From Phenylobacterium sp. (lineage in GTDB: Bacteria; Pseudomonadota; Alphaproteobacteria; Caulobacterales; Caulobacteraceae), in NCBI RefSeq assembly GCF_030680185.1, contig NZ_JAUXVZ010000020.1, positions 1 through 64,000 of the forward strand: 64,000 nucleotides of DNA, written 5' to 3'. This document shows positions 18,733 through 27,467 of the stretch, one piece after another. Each line of letters begins with the position of its first letter. Within the stretch, counting starts at the first letter, position 1. A model generated the notes under the pieces. It was not told where the DNA came from. It made no database searches and saw only the letters and a program-made list of their open reading frames with translations. A program made the position numbers and the translations under genes.

Positions 18733-20994
18733 TCAGCCCTTGGCGCGATCCACCGTCTCGACACTGGGATTGGCCCGCAGGCCCGCGGCGATGTGGGTGA
18801 GGTGGCGGGCGTCCTTCACCTCGAGGTCGAAATCGACATCGAAAAAGTCGCGCTGGCGATGGTGCATGCGCAGGTTGACGATGTTGCCGCCGGCCTCGCC
18901 GATCACCGTGCAGACCTGCCCCAGCACACCTGGCGCATTGCGGATGGTGGCGGCCAGCGAGGCCCTGGAAATGGTGTTGCGCTCGGCTTCCGGCGTCCAT
19001 TGCAGGTCGCGCCAGACGTCCTCGCGATCCTCGTATTCGGCCAGGGTGGCGCAGTCGATCGTGTGCACCGCCAGGCCGCCGCCCTCAGGCTCCAGAATGC
19101 CGACAATGCGGTCGCCGGGCACCGGGCTGCAGCACGGCGCGAAATGCAGGGTGACGCCCGGAGTCAGGCCGCTGCCGCGCACATAGAGCCGCGCGCCCGC
19201 GCCGCCTTCGATCCTGCGCTGGGCCGTGGCGGCCTCGCGGTCGGCGGCCTTCAGGCCCGGGAAGATGACGTCCAGCACCTGGGTCGGCGTGACCCGCCCG
19301 CGGCCGACGGCCTCGAACAGGTCTTCCTCGGCCGCGGTGGCGAACCGGTCCAGGGCCGGGCGCAGGGAGACATCAGCGCGCTTCTTGCCCGCCCGCTCGA
19401 AGGTCTGGTCCACCGTGGCGCGGCCCAGGCGGATGAACTCGTCCTTCTCGCTCTGGCGGATATGCCGGCGGATGGCCGAGCGGGCCCGGCCGGTGACGGT
19501 GAGTGAGCGCCAGTCCGGCGGCACCACAGGCTTGGCGCCGCGGATAACCTCCACCACGTCGCCGTTCTGCAGCAGGGTCCGCAAGGGACGCAGCTCGCCA
19601 TTGACCTTCACGCCAATGCAGGTGTCGCCCACATCGGTGTGGACCGCATAGGCGAAGTCGAGCGGCATGGCGCCCCGCGGCAGGCTGACCAGCCGGCCCT
19701 TGGGCGTGAAGACGAACACCTGGTCGAGGAACATTTCGAGCTTGGCGTGCTCGACCAGCTCCTCGACATCTCCGCCGTGTTCCAGCAGCTGGACCAGGTG
19801 GCGCAGATTGACCAGCGGATCGCGCCCGCCGGCCGCAGCCTGGGCCTCGGCGTCGAAGCCGTAGCTTTCGTTCTTGTAGCGCCAGTGGGCGGCGACGCCG
19901 TCCTCGGCCACCCGGTCCATGGCCTCGGTGCGGATCTGCATCTCGATCCGCATGCCGCGGGGGCCGACCACCGTGGTGTGGATCGAGCGGTAGTTGTTCC
20001 GCTTGGGCGTCGAGATGTAGTCCTTGAACCGCTCGGGCACGCTGGGCCAGGCCCGGTGGATGACGCCGAGCGCCCGGTAGCAGTCCTCCTCGGAATCGAC
20101 GATGACCCGGAAGGCGTAGATGTCGGAGAGCTGAGAGAAGCCGATCGATTTGCGCTGCAGCTTCCGCCAGATCGAAAAGGCGTGCTTCTCGCGGCCGAAC
20201 ACCCGGGCGGCGACGCTGGCGGCGGCCAGCTTGGCGGAGATCTCGCCGGAGACCACCGACACCGCCCCGCCCTGCTCCTGGCGCAGCGCCTCGAGCCGCC
20301 GGCCGATGGCGTCGCGGGCCACCGGGTTCAGGTGCAGGAAGGCCAGCTCCTCCAGCTCGGTGCAGATGCGGTGGCAGCCGATGGAGCGCGCCAGGGGCGC
20401 ATAGATTTCCAGGGTCTCGCGGGCGATCCGCTCGCGCTTGGCCGGGTTCTTGATGAACTCCAGGGTGCGCATGTTGTGCAGCCGGTCGGCCAGCTTGACC
20501 ATCAGGACGCGCACGTCCTTGGAGATGGCCAGGATGAACTTGCGCAGGTTCTCGGCCTGGCGGGTATGTTCGGAATTGCCTTCGAGTTGGGAGAGCTTGG
20601 TGACGCCCTCGACCAGTTCGCCGATCTCTTCGCCGAACAGCTGATCGATATCGGCCCGGCTGACCGGACAGTCCTCGATCACATCATGCAGCAGGGCCGT
20701 GACGATGGTCGCGGTGTCGAGGCGGTAGTCTGTGAGGATGCCCGCCACCTCGATGGGGTGGGCGAAATAGGGGTCGCCAGAGGCCCGCTTCTGCGAGCCG
20801 TGCATGCGCATGGCGTAGACATAGGCGCGGTTCAGCAGCGCCTCGTCGGCGGTCGGGTCATAGGACCGGACCTTGTCGATCAGCTCGTATTGGCGAAGCA
20901 GCTTGGGCGGACGCGCCGGTACGGGCGCGTCCTTGGGCTCGGCGACGGGTTGGGCCGCCTGGACAGTAAGAGGGTCTGCGCCTTCGGGGCTCAG
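18733..20994 (-). CDS. rel: Bifunctional (p)ppGpp synthetase/hydrolase, probable CTG start
   Basis: The enzyme makes and degrades the alarmone (p)ppGpp. Domains in order are the HD hydrolase ([21 protein letters not shown]), the synthetase ([34 protein letters not shown]), TGS ([20 protein letters not shown]) and a C-terminal ACT domain. The first ATG is at 20811, but conserved HD-domain residues ([20 protein letters not shown]) are encoded upstream. No ATG, GTG or TTG exists in frame before the next stop. A CTG at 20994 overlaps the rpoZ stop (CTGA) and has AGGAGG 7 bases upstream, so I start there (753 residues). The gene is also called spoT in Caulobacter. Confidence 0.9.
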   Translation of the reverse strand: MSPEGADPLTVQAAQPVAEPKDAPVPARPPKLLRQYELIDKVRSYDPTADEALLNRAYVYAMRMHGSQKRASGDPYFAHPIEVAGILTDYRLDTATIVTALLHDVIEDCPVSRADIDQLFGEEIGELVEGVTKLSQLEGNSEHTRQAENLRKFILAISKDVRVLMVKLADRLHNMRTLEFIKNPAKRERIARETLEIYAPLARSIGCHRICTELEELAFLHLNPVARDAIGRRLEALRQEQGGAVSVVSGEISAKLAAASVAARVFGREKHAFSIWRKLQRKSIGFSQLSDIYAFRVIVDSEEDCYRALGVIHRAWPSVPERFKDYISTPKRNNYRSIHTTVVGPRGMRIEMQIRTEAMDRVAEDGVAAHWRYKNESYGFDAEAQAAAGGRDPLVNLRHLVQLLEHGGDVEELVEHAKLEMFLDQVFVFTPKGRLVSLPRGAMPLDFAYAVHTDVGDTCIGVKVNGELRPLRTLLQNGDVVEVIRGAKPVVPPDWRSLTVTGRARSAIRRHIRQSEKDEFIRLGRATVDQTFERAGKKRADVSLRPALDRFATAAEEDLFEAVGRGRVTPTQVLDVIFPGLKAADREAATAQRRIEGGAGARLYVRGSGLTPGVTLHFAPCCSPVPGDRIVGILEPEGGGLAVHTIDCATLAEYEDREDVWRDLQWTPEAERNTISRASLAATIRNAPGVLGQVCTVIGEAGGNIVNLRMHHRQRDFFDVDFDLEVKDARHLTHIAAGLRANPSVETVDRAKG

Positions 20995-21350
20995 TACCGC
21001 TCCTCCTGACCGCCATCCCGGTCGCTCTGCAGGGCCCGGATCAGTTCCAGTTCGCTCATCTGGGCATGGGTCGGGTCGGCCAGCAGGGCCAGGGTTTCGG
21101 CCTCTTCCTCGGCTTCGGTGTGCTCGTCCACGCGCTGCAGGCTGGCGATCAGGTTTTCGCGCAGCTCTTCGGCGTCGACCACGTCGTCGGCGATCTCACG
21201 CAGGGAGACGACCGGGTTCTTGTCGTTGTCGCGGTCGACCAGCAGCTGAGAGCCGGCCGAGATGGCGCGCGCGCGATGGGCGGCCAGAAGAACCAGGTTG
21301 AACCGGTTCGGAACCTTCTGGATGCAATCTTCGACGGTGACGCGGGCCAT
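20991..21350 (-). CDS. rpoZ: RNA polymerase omega subunit
   Basis: Omega helps assemble RNA polymerase and forms part of a (p)ppGpp site. I start at the ATG at 21350 (119 residues, [20 protein letters not shown]), with GAGGA a few bases upstream; the frame extends 46 codons further without support. The signature [16 protein letters not shown] is intact. An acidic C-terminal tail ([12 protein letters not shown]) is typical of this group. It sits directly before rel, which makes the ligand that omega helps bind. Confidence 0.96.
   Translation of the reverse strand: MARVTVEDCIQKVPNRFNLVLLAAHRARAISAGSQLLVDRDNDKNPVVSLREIADDVVDAEELRENLIASLQRVDEHTEAEEEAETLALLADPTHAQMSELELIRALQSDRDGGQEERY
20992..21007 (-). 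promoter_or_regulatory. Shine-Dalgarno and CTG start of rel inside rpoZ
   Basis: On the minus strand AGGAGG (21007-21002) is followed by 7 bases and then CTG (20994-20992), which overlaps the rpoZ TGA (20993-20991). This geometry is the same as the ATGA couplings seen elsewhere in this window, but with CTG. Confidence 0.6.
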
Positions 21351-21718
21351 GGAATCCTCGGATTGGGGAGAGAACTGGAGAAAATAGTCGCTCATGCCCG
21401 ATTGTGCAATGCCGCAGGGGCCGCGTGCGCCTTCGACCCCACCCTCCCTACGGCGCCAGTCGTTGCACCCGCATTCTCCCATCAACAATCATGATCGGCG
21501 GGCGCCCATCCTCGTGATGGATTGTTTGTCACTGGTCTCGCGTGTCGCCAAACATCTCAAAACAGCGTCGGAAAATCGGACGCTCCTATTCAAAATTACC
21601 ATGATATGCGATCGGACGCCGCGGCGGCGGCTCAGAGGGGCGGGTCGCCGGACTGCAAAAACGGTGTCTGAACTCAAAGCGTAGGCATTAGCCGAGGCGG
21701 CCGCGAAGTAGGATCTCC
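21351..21718. other. AT-richer intergenic region between rpoZ and the amidohydrolase
   Basis: These 368 bases contain no convincing gene; the small frames in both directions lack family features. The right half (about 21480-21620) is clearly AT-richer than its surroundings. It contains an inverted repeat AGCGTC (21564-21569) and GACGCT (21579-21584) around GGAAAATCG, a possible operator. The divergent promoters of rpoZ and the amidohydrolase must lie here, but I could not place them. Confidence 0.6.
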
Positions 21719-23266
21719 ATGCGTAGGATCGGTAAGGTGGTCATGGCGGCCGGCGCCGCGCTCGGCCTTGCGATCGGGATCGCTGTGGTTGTCACCTATT
21801 GGCCAGCCCCGTCGCCACCGCGACAGCAGGTCGAACCGGCGGCGCCGCTGCGCATCGACAATGTCACGGTGGTCGATGTCGATACGGGCGCCCTCTCCTC
21901 AGACAGATCAATTCTGATCGTCGACGGCAAGATCGCTCAGATCACCGGAGCCGACGAGATCAGCGAGCTTTCCAGTCTGCGCCGGATCGACGCCGCTGGG
22001 CAATATGTCGTGCCTGGCTACAATAACATGCACAGCCACATCCTGACCGCGGCCCACCCCAACGCCGGGCTCGCGCTGATGTTGTCGGAAGGCGTGACGG
22101 GCTTTCGTCAGATGAACGGCTCGGACCGGTTGCTGAAACTACGGCGGGAAGGCCGGCTGCCACTGAACGAAAACACTCCGCGGCTTCTGGCGACGCCGGG
22201 AGACCTGGTGATGCCGTTCAACGTGGCGTCGGTCGCAGACGCCGAGACGCTTGTCACCTCGCAGAAGCGCCAGGGCGCAGACTTCATCAAGGTCGGGGCC
22301 ACGACGCCCCCGTTGCTCTACGCGATCTTGTCGGCCGCGCGAAAGGAAGCGATCCCGGTCGTGGGCCATCTGCCGGAGGGCATAGATCCCGTTCGCGCGT
22401 CGCAAAGCGGCTTCCACTCGATCGAGCACCTGGGTCCAGGCGACACGATGTGGATTGGTTGCTCGGCTAAAAAAGCGACGCTCATGAAAGAGGCTGAGCT
22501 CAACCCCTCGTTTGCCGCCCCGCCCTTCGAAATACCGACATTCGCGCAAAAGTTGCTTGCGCCTTTCGTCTCTCGAGTCATGGCGCGGCGCCTTCTCAAC
22601 CCCGCCGCGTTCGAAAAGGAGGAAGGCGTTCGCCGCCTCCAGGCCGCCTTCGACAGCTATGAGCCACAGCAGTGTCGCGCCCTGGCCCAGGAGCTGGCGC
22701 GCAACGGCACCTGGATGGTCCCCACGCTTGTCAGGCTGCGAACTCAATATCTGCAGGACTCTCCCGAGTACCGCACCGATCCGTCCATCCCCTATCTTGA
22801 GCCTAGCGCCTACAGCGCCTGGATAAAGGTGGCCGACGTCTTCGCGGCGCTGCCAGAGAGTTCCCGCGCGACATTTCGTGAAGGCTACGATCGAAGCTTG
22901 GCCTTGACGGCGGTATTGGCGGACGAGGCGGTCCCGATGATGACCGGCACCGACGGCAGCCACCAGGCGCCGGGCTTGAGCATGAAACAGGAATTTCAGG
23001 AACTCGCCCGAGCGGGGCTGTCGCCGTTGAAGATCCTTCAGATGACCACGCGCGATCCGGCTCGGTTTCTAGGCCGGACCGCGACCATGGGCTCCGTCGC
23101 CGTGGGCAAGGACGCCGACTTGGTTCTGCTCTCGGAAAACCCGACGTCGGACGTCGCCAATCTCGGCCGCATCGCCGGTGTGGTCAGATCGGGCCACTAT
23201 CATTCGCGCGACGACTTGGAGCTCATGCGACAGCGTGTCGCCAGGGCGCACGGGCGGTTGGAGTAG
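21719..23266 (+). CDS. Exported or membrane-anchored amidohydrolase
   Basis: The 515-residue protein starts with a signal anchor (VVMAAGAALGLAIGIAVVVTYW). It carries the amidohydrolase fold with its metal ligands: MHSH near residue 103, the bridging Lys in ADFIKVG, HLPEG, SIEHLG, and the catalytic Asp in MTGTDGS. The C-terminus has LQMTTRDPARFLG and GKDADLVLL, the beta-sandwich seen in imidazolonepropionase and prolidase-like hydrolases. The substrate is unknown. Codon use and base composition look less GC-rich than the neighbours. It separates rpoZ from folK within a conserved run, suggesting a later insertion. Confidence 0.85.
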   Translation: MRRIGKVVMAAGAALGLAIGIAVVVTYWPAPSPPRQQVEPAAPLRIDNVTVVDVDTGALSSDRSILIVDGKIAQITGADEISELSSLRRIDAAGQYVVPGYNNMHSHILTAAHPNAGLALMLSEGVTGFRQMNGSDRLLKLRREGRLPLNENTPRLLATPGDLVMPFNVASVADAETLVTSQKRQGADFIKVGATTPPLLYAILSAARKEAIPVVGHLPEGIDPVRASQSGFHSIEHLGPGDTMWIGCSAKKATLMKEAELNPSFAAPPFEIPTFAQKLLAPFVSRVMARRLLNPAAFEKEEGVRRLQAAFDSYEPQQCRALAQELARNGTWMVPTLVRLRTQYLQDSPEYRTDPSIPYLEPSAYSAWIKVADVFAALPESSRATFREGYDRSLALTAVLADEAVPMMTGTDGSHQAPGLSMKQEFQELARAGLSPLKILQMTTRDPARFLGRTATMGSVAVGKDADLVLLSENPTSDVANLGRIAGVVRSGHYHSRDDLELMRQRVARAHGRLE

Positions 23267-23314
23267 CGGCCTCAAGCTTGGGTGAAGCCTCCTGGGGTGG
23301 GAAGCGACGCCCCT

Positions 23315-23842
23315 TCAAGCCCTCCGCGCGTCGCACCCTACGCTCGCTCCCGCCGCCAATTCTCGCGCCGTCAGCCCCAAAACCGGATGGCGCCAGTCCG
23401 GCGCGATCTCGGCCAAGGGGCCCATGACGAACAGCCGCTGGTGGGCGCGGGGATGGGGCAGGATCAGGTCTTCGCTGTCGATCACCTGGCGGCCGTGGGC
23501 GATCAGATCGAGATCCAGGGTCCGGGGCGCATTCCTTTCCCCCCGATTGCGGTTGAATTCCGCCTCGATTGAAAACAGGGTATGCAGAACCGAACGGGGT
23601 TCAAGGCGCGTCTCGACAATCGCGACAGCGTTGCGATACTCCGGCTGCGACGGATCGGGCCAGGCGGCCGAGCGCCACCACCCCGATCGCCGAAGAACAG
23701 GCAATCCCGCCTGATCGAAACGAGCCAGGGCGGCTTCGAGAAGGGCTTCCGAAGAGCCGTAATCGCCGGTCAGATTGCCCCCCAGCGCGATCACGACCGC
23801 CTCGTCCCAGCCAGGTCCCGCGCCGTTTTCAAGGATTTCCAC
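23315..23842 (-). CDS. folK: 2-amino-4-hydroxy-6-hydroxymethyldihydropteridine pyrophosphokinase
   Basis: FolK transfers pyrophosphate from ATP to the pterin in folate synthesis. The protein (up to 175 residues from a GTG at 23842) has VVIALGGNLTGDYG near the start, the central PEYRNAVAIVET, and the signature RTLDLDLIAHGRQ. It then has LPHPRAHQRLFVMGPLAEI. The start is uncertain; the GTG at VIALGG would remove the first 16 or so residues. It is divergent from the NYN gene, whose ATG is 4 bases away. Confidence 0.92.
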   Translation of the reverse strand: MEILENGAGPGWDEAVVIALGGNLTGDYGSSEALLEAALARFDQAGLPVLRRSGWWRSAAWPDPSQPEYRNAVAIVETRLEPRSVLHTLFSIEAEFNRNRGERNAPRTLDLDLIAHGRQVIDSEDLILPHPRAHQRLFVMGPLAEIAPDWRHPVLGLTARELAAGASVGCDARRA

Positions 23843-23846
23843 GCTT

Positions 23847-24446
23847 ATGACTTTCTACCCCACCGACCGGCTCGCCCTCTTTATCGACGGAGCGAACCTG
23901 TACTCGGCGGCCAAGGGGCTCGGCTTCGACATCGACTACCGCAAGCTGCTGGAGGAATTCCGCAAGCGCGGCGTGCTGGTGCGGGCCTATTATTACACCG
24001 CCCTGGTGGAGGACCAGGAATACTCGCCGATCCGTCCCCTGGTGGACTGGCTCGACTACAATGGCTTCCGCCTCGTGACCAAGGCCGCCCGGGAATATAC
24101 CGACGCGCAAGGCCGCAAGCGCTGGCGCGGCGACATGGACGTCGAGATCGCCGTCGACATGATGGAGATGGCCGAGCACGCCGACCACCTGGTGCTGTTC
24201 TCTGGCGACGGTGACTTCCGCTGCCTGGTGGAGGCCGTGCAGCGCAAGGGCTCGCGGGTGAGCGTGGTCTCCACCGTGAAGTCCCAGCCGCCGATGGCGT
24301 CGGACGATCTGCGCCGCCAGGCCGACGTCTTCATCGACCTGGCCGATCTGTCGGAGATCATCGGCCGGCCTTCGCGCCTGCCCCGGTTCATCCAGGAGAG
24401 CCGGATGAACAATGAGAGCGAGAACGAGGCGGATGCCGAGGCCTGA
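23847..24446 (+). CDS. NYN-domain (LabA/DUF88) protein
   Basis: The 199-residue protein is a PIN-like NYN domain. Acidic residues sit in LALFIDGANLYSAAKGLG, in RGDMDVEIAVDMMEMA and in LVLFSGDGDF, the expected metal-binding cluster of a ribonuclease. I placed the start at the ATG at 23847, where the domain begins; the frame opens 24 codons earlier inside folK. Such proteins are thought to act in RNA turnover. The tail is acidic (NNESENEADAEA). A uracil-DNA glycosylase gene follows closely. Confidence 0.88.
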   Translation: MTFYPTDRLALFIDGANLYSAAKGLGFDIDYRKLLEEFRKRGVLVRAYYYTALVEDQEYSPIRPLVDWLDYNGFRLVTKAAREYTDAQGRKRWRGDMDVEIAVDMMEMAEHADHLVLFSGDGDFRCLVEAVQRKGSRVSVVSTVKSQPPMASDDLRRQADVFIDLADLSEIIGRPSRLPRFIQESRMNNESENEADAEA

Positions 24447-24453
24447 GCCGGCC

Positions 24454-25092
24454 ATGAGCTCCGCCGCCGAACCGCCCCGCGACTGCCCGCTCTGCCCGCG
24501 CCTGGTGGCCTATCGCGAGGTCAATCGCGCCGCTCATCCCGACTGGTGGAACGGTCCGGCTCCTTCGTTCGGCGATCCGGGCGCCCGCCTGGCCGTGGTT
24601 GGCCTGGCGCCTGGCCGCATGGGCGCCAACCGCACGGGGCGGCCCTTCACCGGCGACTTCGCCGGCGTGCTGCTGTTCGACACCCTGATCCGCTTGGGCT
24701 TCGCGCGCGGGACCTATGAGGCCCGCCCCGACGATGGGTTGGAGTTGATCGACTGCCTGATCACCAACGCCGTGCGCTGCGCCCCGCCGGGCAACAAGCC
24801 CGAGACGTCGGAGGAGGCCACCTGCCGGTCGTTCCTGACCGCCCGGCTGGATGAGCTGCCCAATCTGAAGGTGATCGTCACCCTGGGCGACGTGTCCCGG
24901 CGCAATGTCCTGCGCGCGCTGGGCCTCAAGGCCTCGGCCGGCGTCGGCGGCCACGGGTCTGAGTTCCAGGCCGGCCCCTATACGGTGATCAATTCCTACC
25001 ACTGCTCCCGGCTCAACACGAACACCGGACGGCTGACCCCGCAGATGTTCGAGGACATATTCGTCCGCGTCCGGACGCTGCTGGACGGCTGA
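24454..25092 (+). CDS. Uracil-DNA glycosylase, family 5 (UDGb) type
   Basis: This enzyme removes uracil and related bases from DNA. Motif 1 reads GLAPGRMGANRTGRPFTGD, typical of UDGb. Cysteines for the iron-sulfur cluster appear in CPLCPRL and CLITNAVRC. Motif 2 reads SYHCSRLNTNTGRL. I chose the ATG at 24454 (212 residues); a start at 24433 overlapping the NYN gene is also possible. It is co-directional with the NYN gene. Confidence 0.88.
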   Translation: MSSAAEPPRDCPLCPRLVAYREVNRAAHPDWWNGPAPSFGDPGARLAVVGLAPGRMGANRTGRPFTGDFAGVLLFDTLIRLGFARGTYEARPDDGLELIDCLITNAVRCAPPGNKPETSEEATCRSFLTARLDELPNLKVIVTLGDVSRRNVLRALGLKASAGVGGHGSEFQAGPYTVINSYHCSRLNTNTGRLTPQMFEDIFVRVRTLLDG

Positions 25093-25136
25093 TCCGCTCC
25101 CCCTGCCTGCGGACGCAGTTCGCATCTTCCTCCGTC

Positions 25137-25214
25137 ATGGTCGGACTTGATCCGACCATCCATGAACACGTCGGCCAACCCGGTGTTCTTGGACCCTCGC
25201 GTCAGGCGCGAGGG
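25137..25214. repeat. REP-like pair of palindromes between convergent genes
   Basis: Two perfect hairpins lie in the gap between the UDG gene and the convergent GNAT gene. The first is ATGGTCGGA (25137-25145) with TCCGACCAT (25151-25159), loop CTTGA. The second is CCCTCGCG (25194-25201) with CGCGAGGG (25207-25214), loop TCAGG. The wording (GTCATGGTCGGACTTGATCC) resembles scattered extragenic palindromes that I recall from Caulobacter-type genomes. It may also serve as a bidirectional terminator. Confidence 0.6.
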
Positions 25215-25233
25215 TGACGGGAAGACTGAGGGT

Positions 25234-25992
25234 CTAAGCGCTGCGCCAGTACTGATAGCGCCACAGCGGCGTGAAGCCGGCGCGGGCATAGAGGGCGCGG
25301 GCCGGCGCATTGCCCTCCTCCACCTGCAGGAAGATCTGCGTCGCGCCCTGGACCTGGGCGGCCTGGGCGAGGCGGGCCATGACCTGTCCCGCCAGACCCT
25401 CCCCCCGGCGGGCGCGGCGGGTGCGCATGCCGTGCAGACTGGCCCAGCCCTCGGCAAGGCTGAGCGCGCCGACCGCGTGGGTCCCCTCTGGGTCGCGGAC
25501 GGCGGCGAACACCGCGCCGGGCGACTTCGACAGCACGGCCACCCGGTGGGCGCCGTCCTGCGGATCAAACCCCTCGCCCAGAAACACCGACGCCCAGTCT
25601 TCGTCCGGCGCCTCAAGTTGCGTCGCGCCGGCAGGCTCGGCGAACCCGGCCACCAGATCGAGATCAGCGGCCATCACCATCGTAGGCTGCTGCGGCGCAT
25701 AGCCCCGATCCGCCAGCGCCTCGGCCACGCTGGCCAGGCCCTCAACATCCGGCAGCCGGAACACCGGCGACATGCCCTTGGCGCGATAGGCCGCCTCGAT
25801 GCGGGCGATTAGGCTCTCGTCGCGGACCAGGGTGTGGGCGAGCGGCGCGGCGCTGTGGGCGCGGCCGATGGAGCCTGGCCGCAAGCCCAGGATCCAGGGC
25901 CCGATCACCTCGAAACAGTCATGGGCGACGGTGGCGATGGTGGCGCGCTCAATCGCCTCGATCTGCGCCGGAGTTGGCGACGAAAGGCTCAC
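25234..25992 (-). CDS. GNAT-family N-acetyltransferase
   Basis: The 252-residue protein has a C-terminal GNAT domain with the acetyl-CoA loop [19 protein letters not shown] near residue 195, followed by [21 protein letters not shown]. The N-terminal half is a degenerate second acetyltransferase-like region. Substrate unknown. It begins with GTG, overlapping the smpB stop (GTGA), so it is translationally coupled to smpB. Confidence 0.85.
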   Translation of the reverse strand: MSLSSPTPAQIEAIERATIATVAHDCFEVIGPWILGLRPGSIGRAHSAAPLAHTLVRDESLIARIEAAYRAKGMSPVFRLPDVEGLASVAEALADRGYAPQQPTMVMAADLDLVAGFAEPAGATQLEAPDEDWASVFLGEGFDPQDGAHRVAVLSKSPGAVFAAVRDPEGTHAVGALSLAEGWASLHGMRTRRARRGEGLAGQVMARLAQAAQVQGATQIFLQVEEGNAPARALYARAGFTPLWRYQYWRSA

Positions 25993-26444
25993 CCCTTGTC
26001 GCGCAGCAGGCGGGCCTTATCGCGGGCCCAGTCCCGTTCCGCCGAGGTTTCGCGCTTGTCGTGCAGCTTCTTGCCCTTGGCCAAGGCGATCTCAAGCTTG
26101 GCCAGGCCCTTGTCGTTCCAATAGAGCTTGGTGGGCACGATGGTGCGCCCTTCCCGCTGGACGGCGCCGATCAGGCGGTCGATCTGCTTGCGATGGAGCA
26201 GCAGTTTCCGGGGCCGGCGGGGCTCATGGTTGAAGTGGCTGGCCTTGGCGTAGGGCGGAATGTCGGCGTTGATCAGCACGATGTCGCGCCCCTCCACCGC
26301 CGCATAGGATTCCGCGATATTGGCCTTGCCGGCGCGCAGGGACTTCACCTCGCTGCCCGTCAGGGCCAGGCCCGCCTCCATGGCGTCGTCGAGGAAGTAG
26401 TCGAATCGCGCCCGCCGGTTTTCGGCGATGGGTTTTCCAGCCAT
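25989..26444 (-). CDS. smpB: SsrA-binding protein SmpB
   Basis: SmpB binds tmRNA and delivers it to stalled ribosomes for trans-translation. The 151-residue protein has the family start [31 protein letters not shown], the central [14 protein letters not shown], and the basic tail [17 protein letters not shown]. It lies 9 bases after dapA and overlaps the GNAT gene. Confidence 0.96.
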   Translation of the reverse strand: MAGKPIAENRRARFDYFLDDAMEAGLALTGSEVKSLRAGKANIAESYAAVEGRDIVLINADIPPYAKASHFNHEPRRPRKLLLHRKQIDRLIGAVQREGRTIVPTKLYWNDKGLAKLEIALAKGKKLHDKRETSAERDWARDKARLLRDKG

Positions 26445-26453
26445 GACCAGCGC

Positions 26454-27338
26454 CTAGACGATCCCGGCGTCGTGCAGGGCCGCCAGGACTTCCTTGCGCG
26501 CGGCGTCAGAGGCCGGCGCGATCGGCAGCCGCGCCTCCTCCGAGCAGAGCCCCAGATGTGCCAGGGCGAACTTGGTGGGCGCAGGCGAGGCGTCGGTGAA
26601 CAGCGCCTTGTGCAGACGGATCAGCCGGTCCTGCCAATAGAGGGCGGTCTTCCAGTCGCCGCTCAGGGCTGCGTTGTAGAAGGTGGAAATCAGATCCGGC
26701 GCCACATTGACGCTGACCGAGATGGAGCCGTGGCCCCCGTGGGCCATGTAGCCCAGCGCGCTGGGATCATCGCCCGACAGCATCACCCAGTCCTGGCCGC
26801 ACAGCAGACGCTGCATGGTCGGACGGGTCATGTCGCCGGTGGCGTCCTTGACGCCGACGATGTTGGGCAGGCGCGACAGACGGCCCAGGGTGTCGTTGGA
26901 GATGTCCACCCCGGTGCGCGAGGGCACGTTGTAGACGATCACCGGCAACTGCACGGCCTCGTTGATCGCCGCATAGTGGGCGTACATGCCCTCCTGGCTG
27001 GGGCGATTATAGTAGGGCGTCACCACCATGGCCGCGTCGGCGCCGACGGCCTTGGCGTGCTTGACCAGTTCGATGGCCTCGCGGGTCGAGTTGGACCCGG
27101 CGCCGGCGATCACCGGCACGCGGCCGGCCGCGGTGCGAATGCACAGATCGACCACCCGGCGGTGCTCGTCATGGGAAAGGGTCGCGGTCTCGCCGGTGGT
27201 GCCGACGGGCACCAGGCCGTGGACCCCGCCGCTGATCTGGCGCTCGATGAGCGCCACAAAGGCGTCCTCATCCACCGCGCCGTCCCGGAAAGGGGTCACC
27301 AGGGCCGGCATCACGCCCCTGAATAATGGTTCGGACAT
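26454..27338 (-). CDS. dapA: 4-hydroxy-tetrahydrodipicolinate synthase
   Basis: DapA condenses pyruvate with aspartate semialdehyde for lysine and diaminopimelate synthesis. I start it at the ATG at 27338 (294 residues, [17 protein letters not shown]); an ATG 10 codons upstream is possible. Signatures are [14 protein letters not shown], the catalytic Tyr in [13 protein letters not shown], and the Schiff-base Lys in [10 protein letters not shown]. The open frame continues far upstream, but that is antisense to the lytic transglycosylase. Confidence 0.95.
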   Translation of the reverse strand: MSEPLFRGVMPALVTPFRDGAVDEDAFVALIERQISGGVHGLVPVGTTGETATLSHDEHRRVVDLCIRTAAGRVPVIAGAGSNSTREAIELVKHAKAVGADAAMVVTPYYNRPSQEGMYAHYAAINEAVQLPVIVYNVPSRTGVDISNDTLGRLSRLPNIVGVKDATGDMTRPTMQRLLCGQDWVMLSGDDPSALGYMAHGGHGSISVSVNVAPDLISTFYNAALSGDWKTALYWQDRLIRLHKALFTDASPAPTKFALAHLGLCSEEARLPIAPASDAARKEVLAALHDAGIV

Positions 27339-27467
27339 TGTCTGCAAAAAGCCGTGAAAGCGCCGCATGCTGTTGCGGCCTATGATGTTGCGCGGACAAT
27401 ATGTCCGGCGCGGCCATGCCCGCAACCGCCCTGTCATCCGATAGGGTGAGACCTGGAGAGTTCCTGC

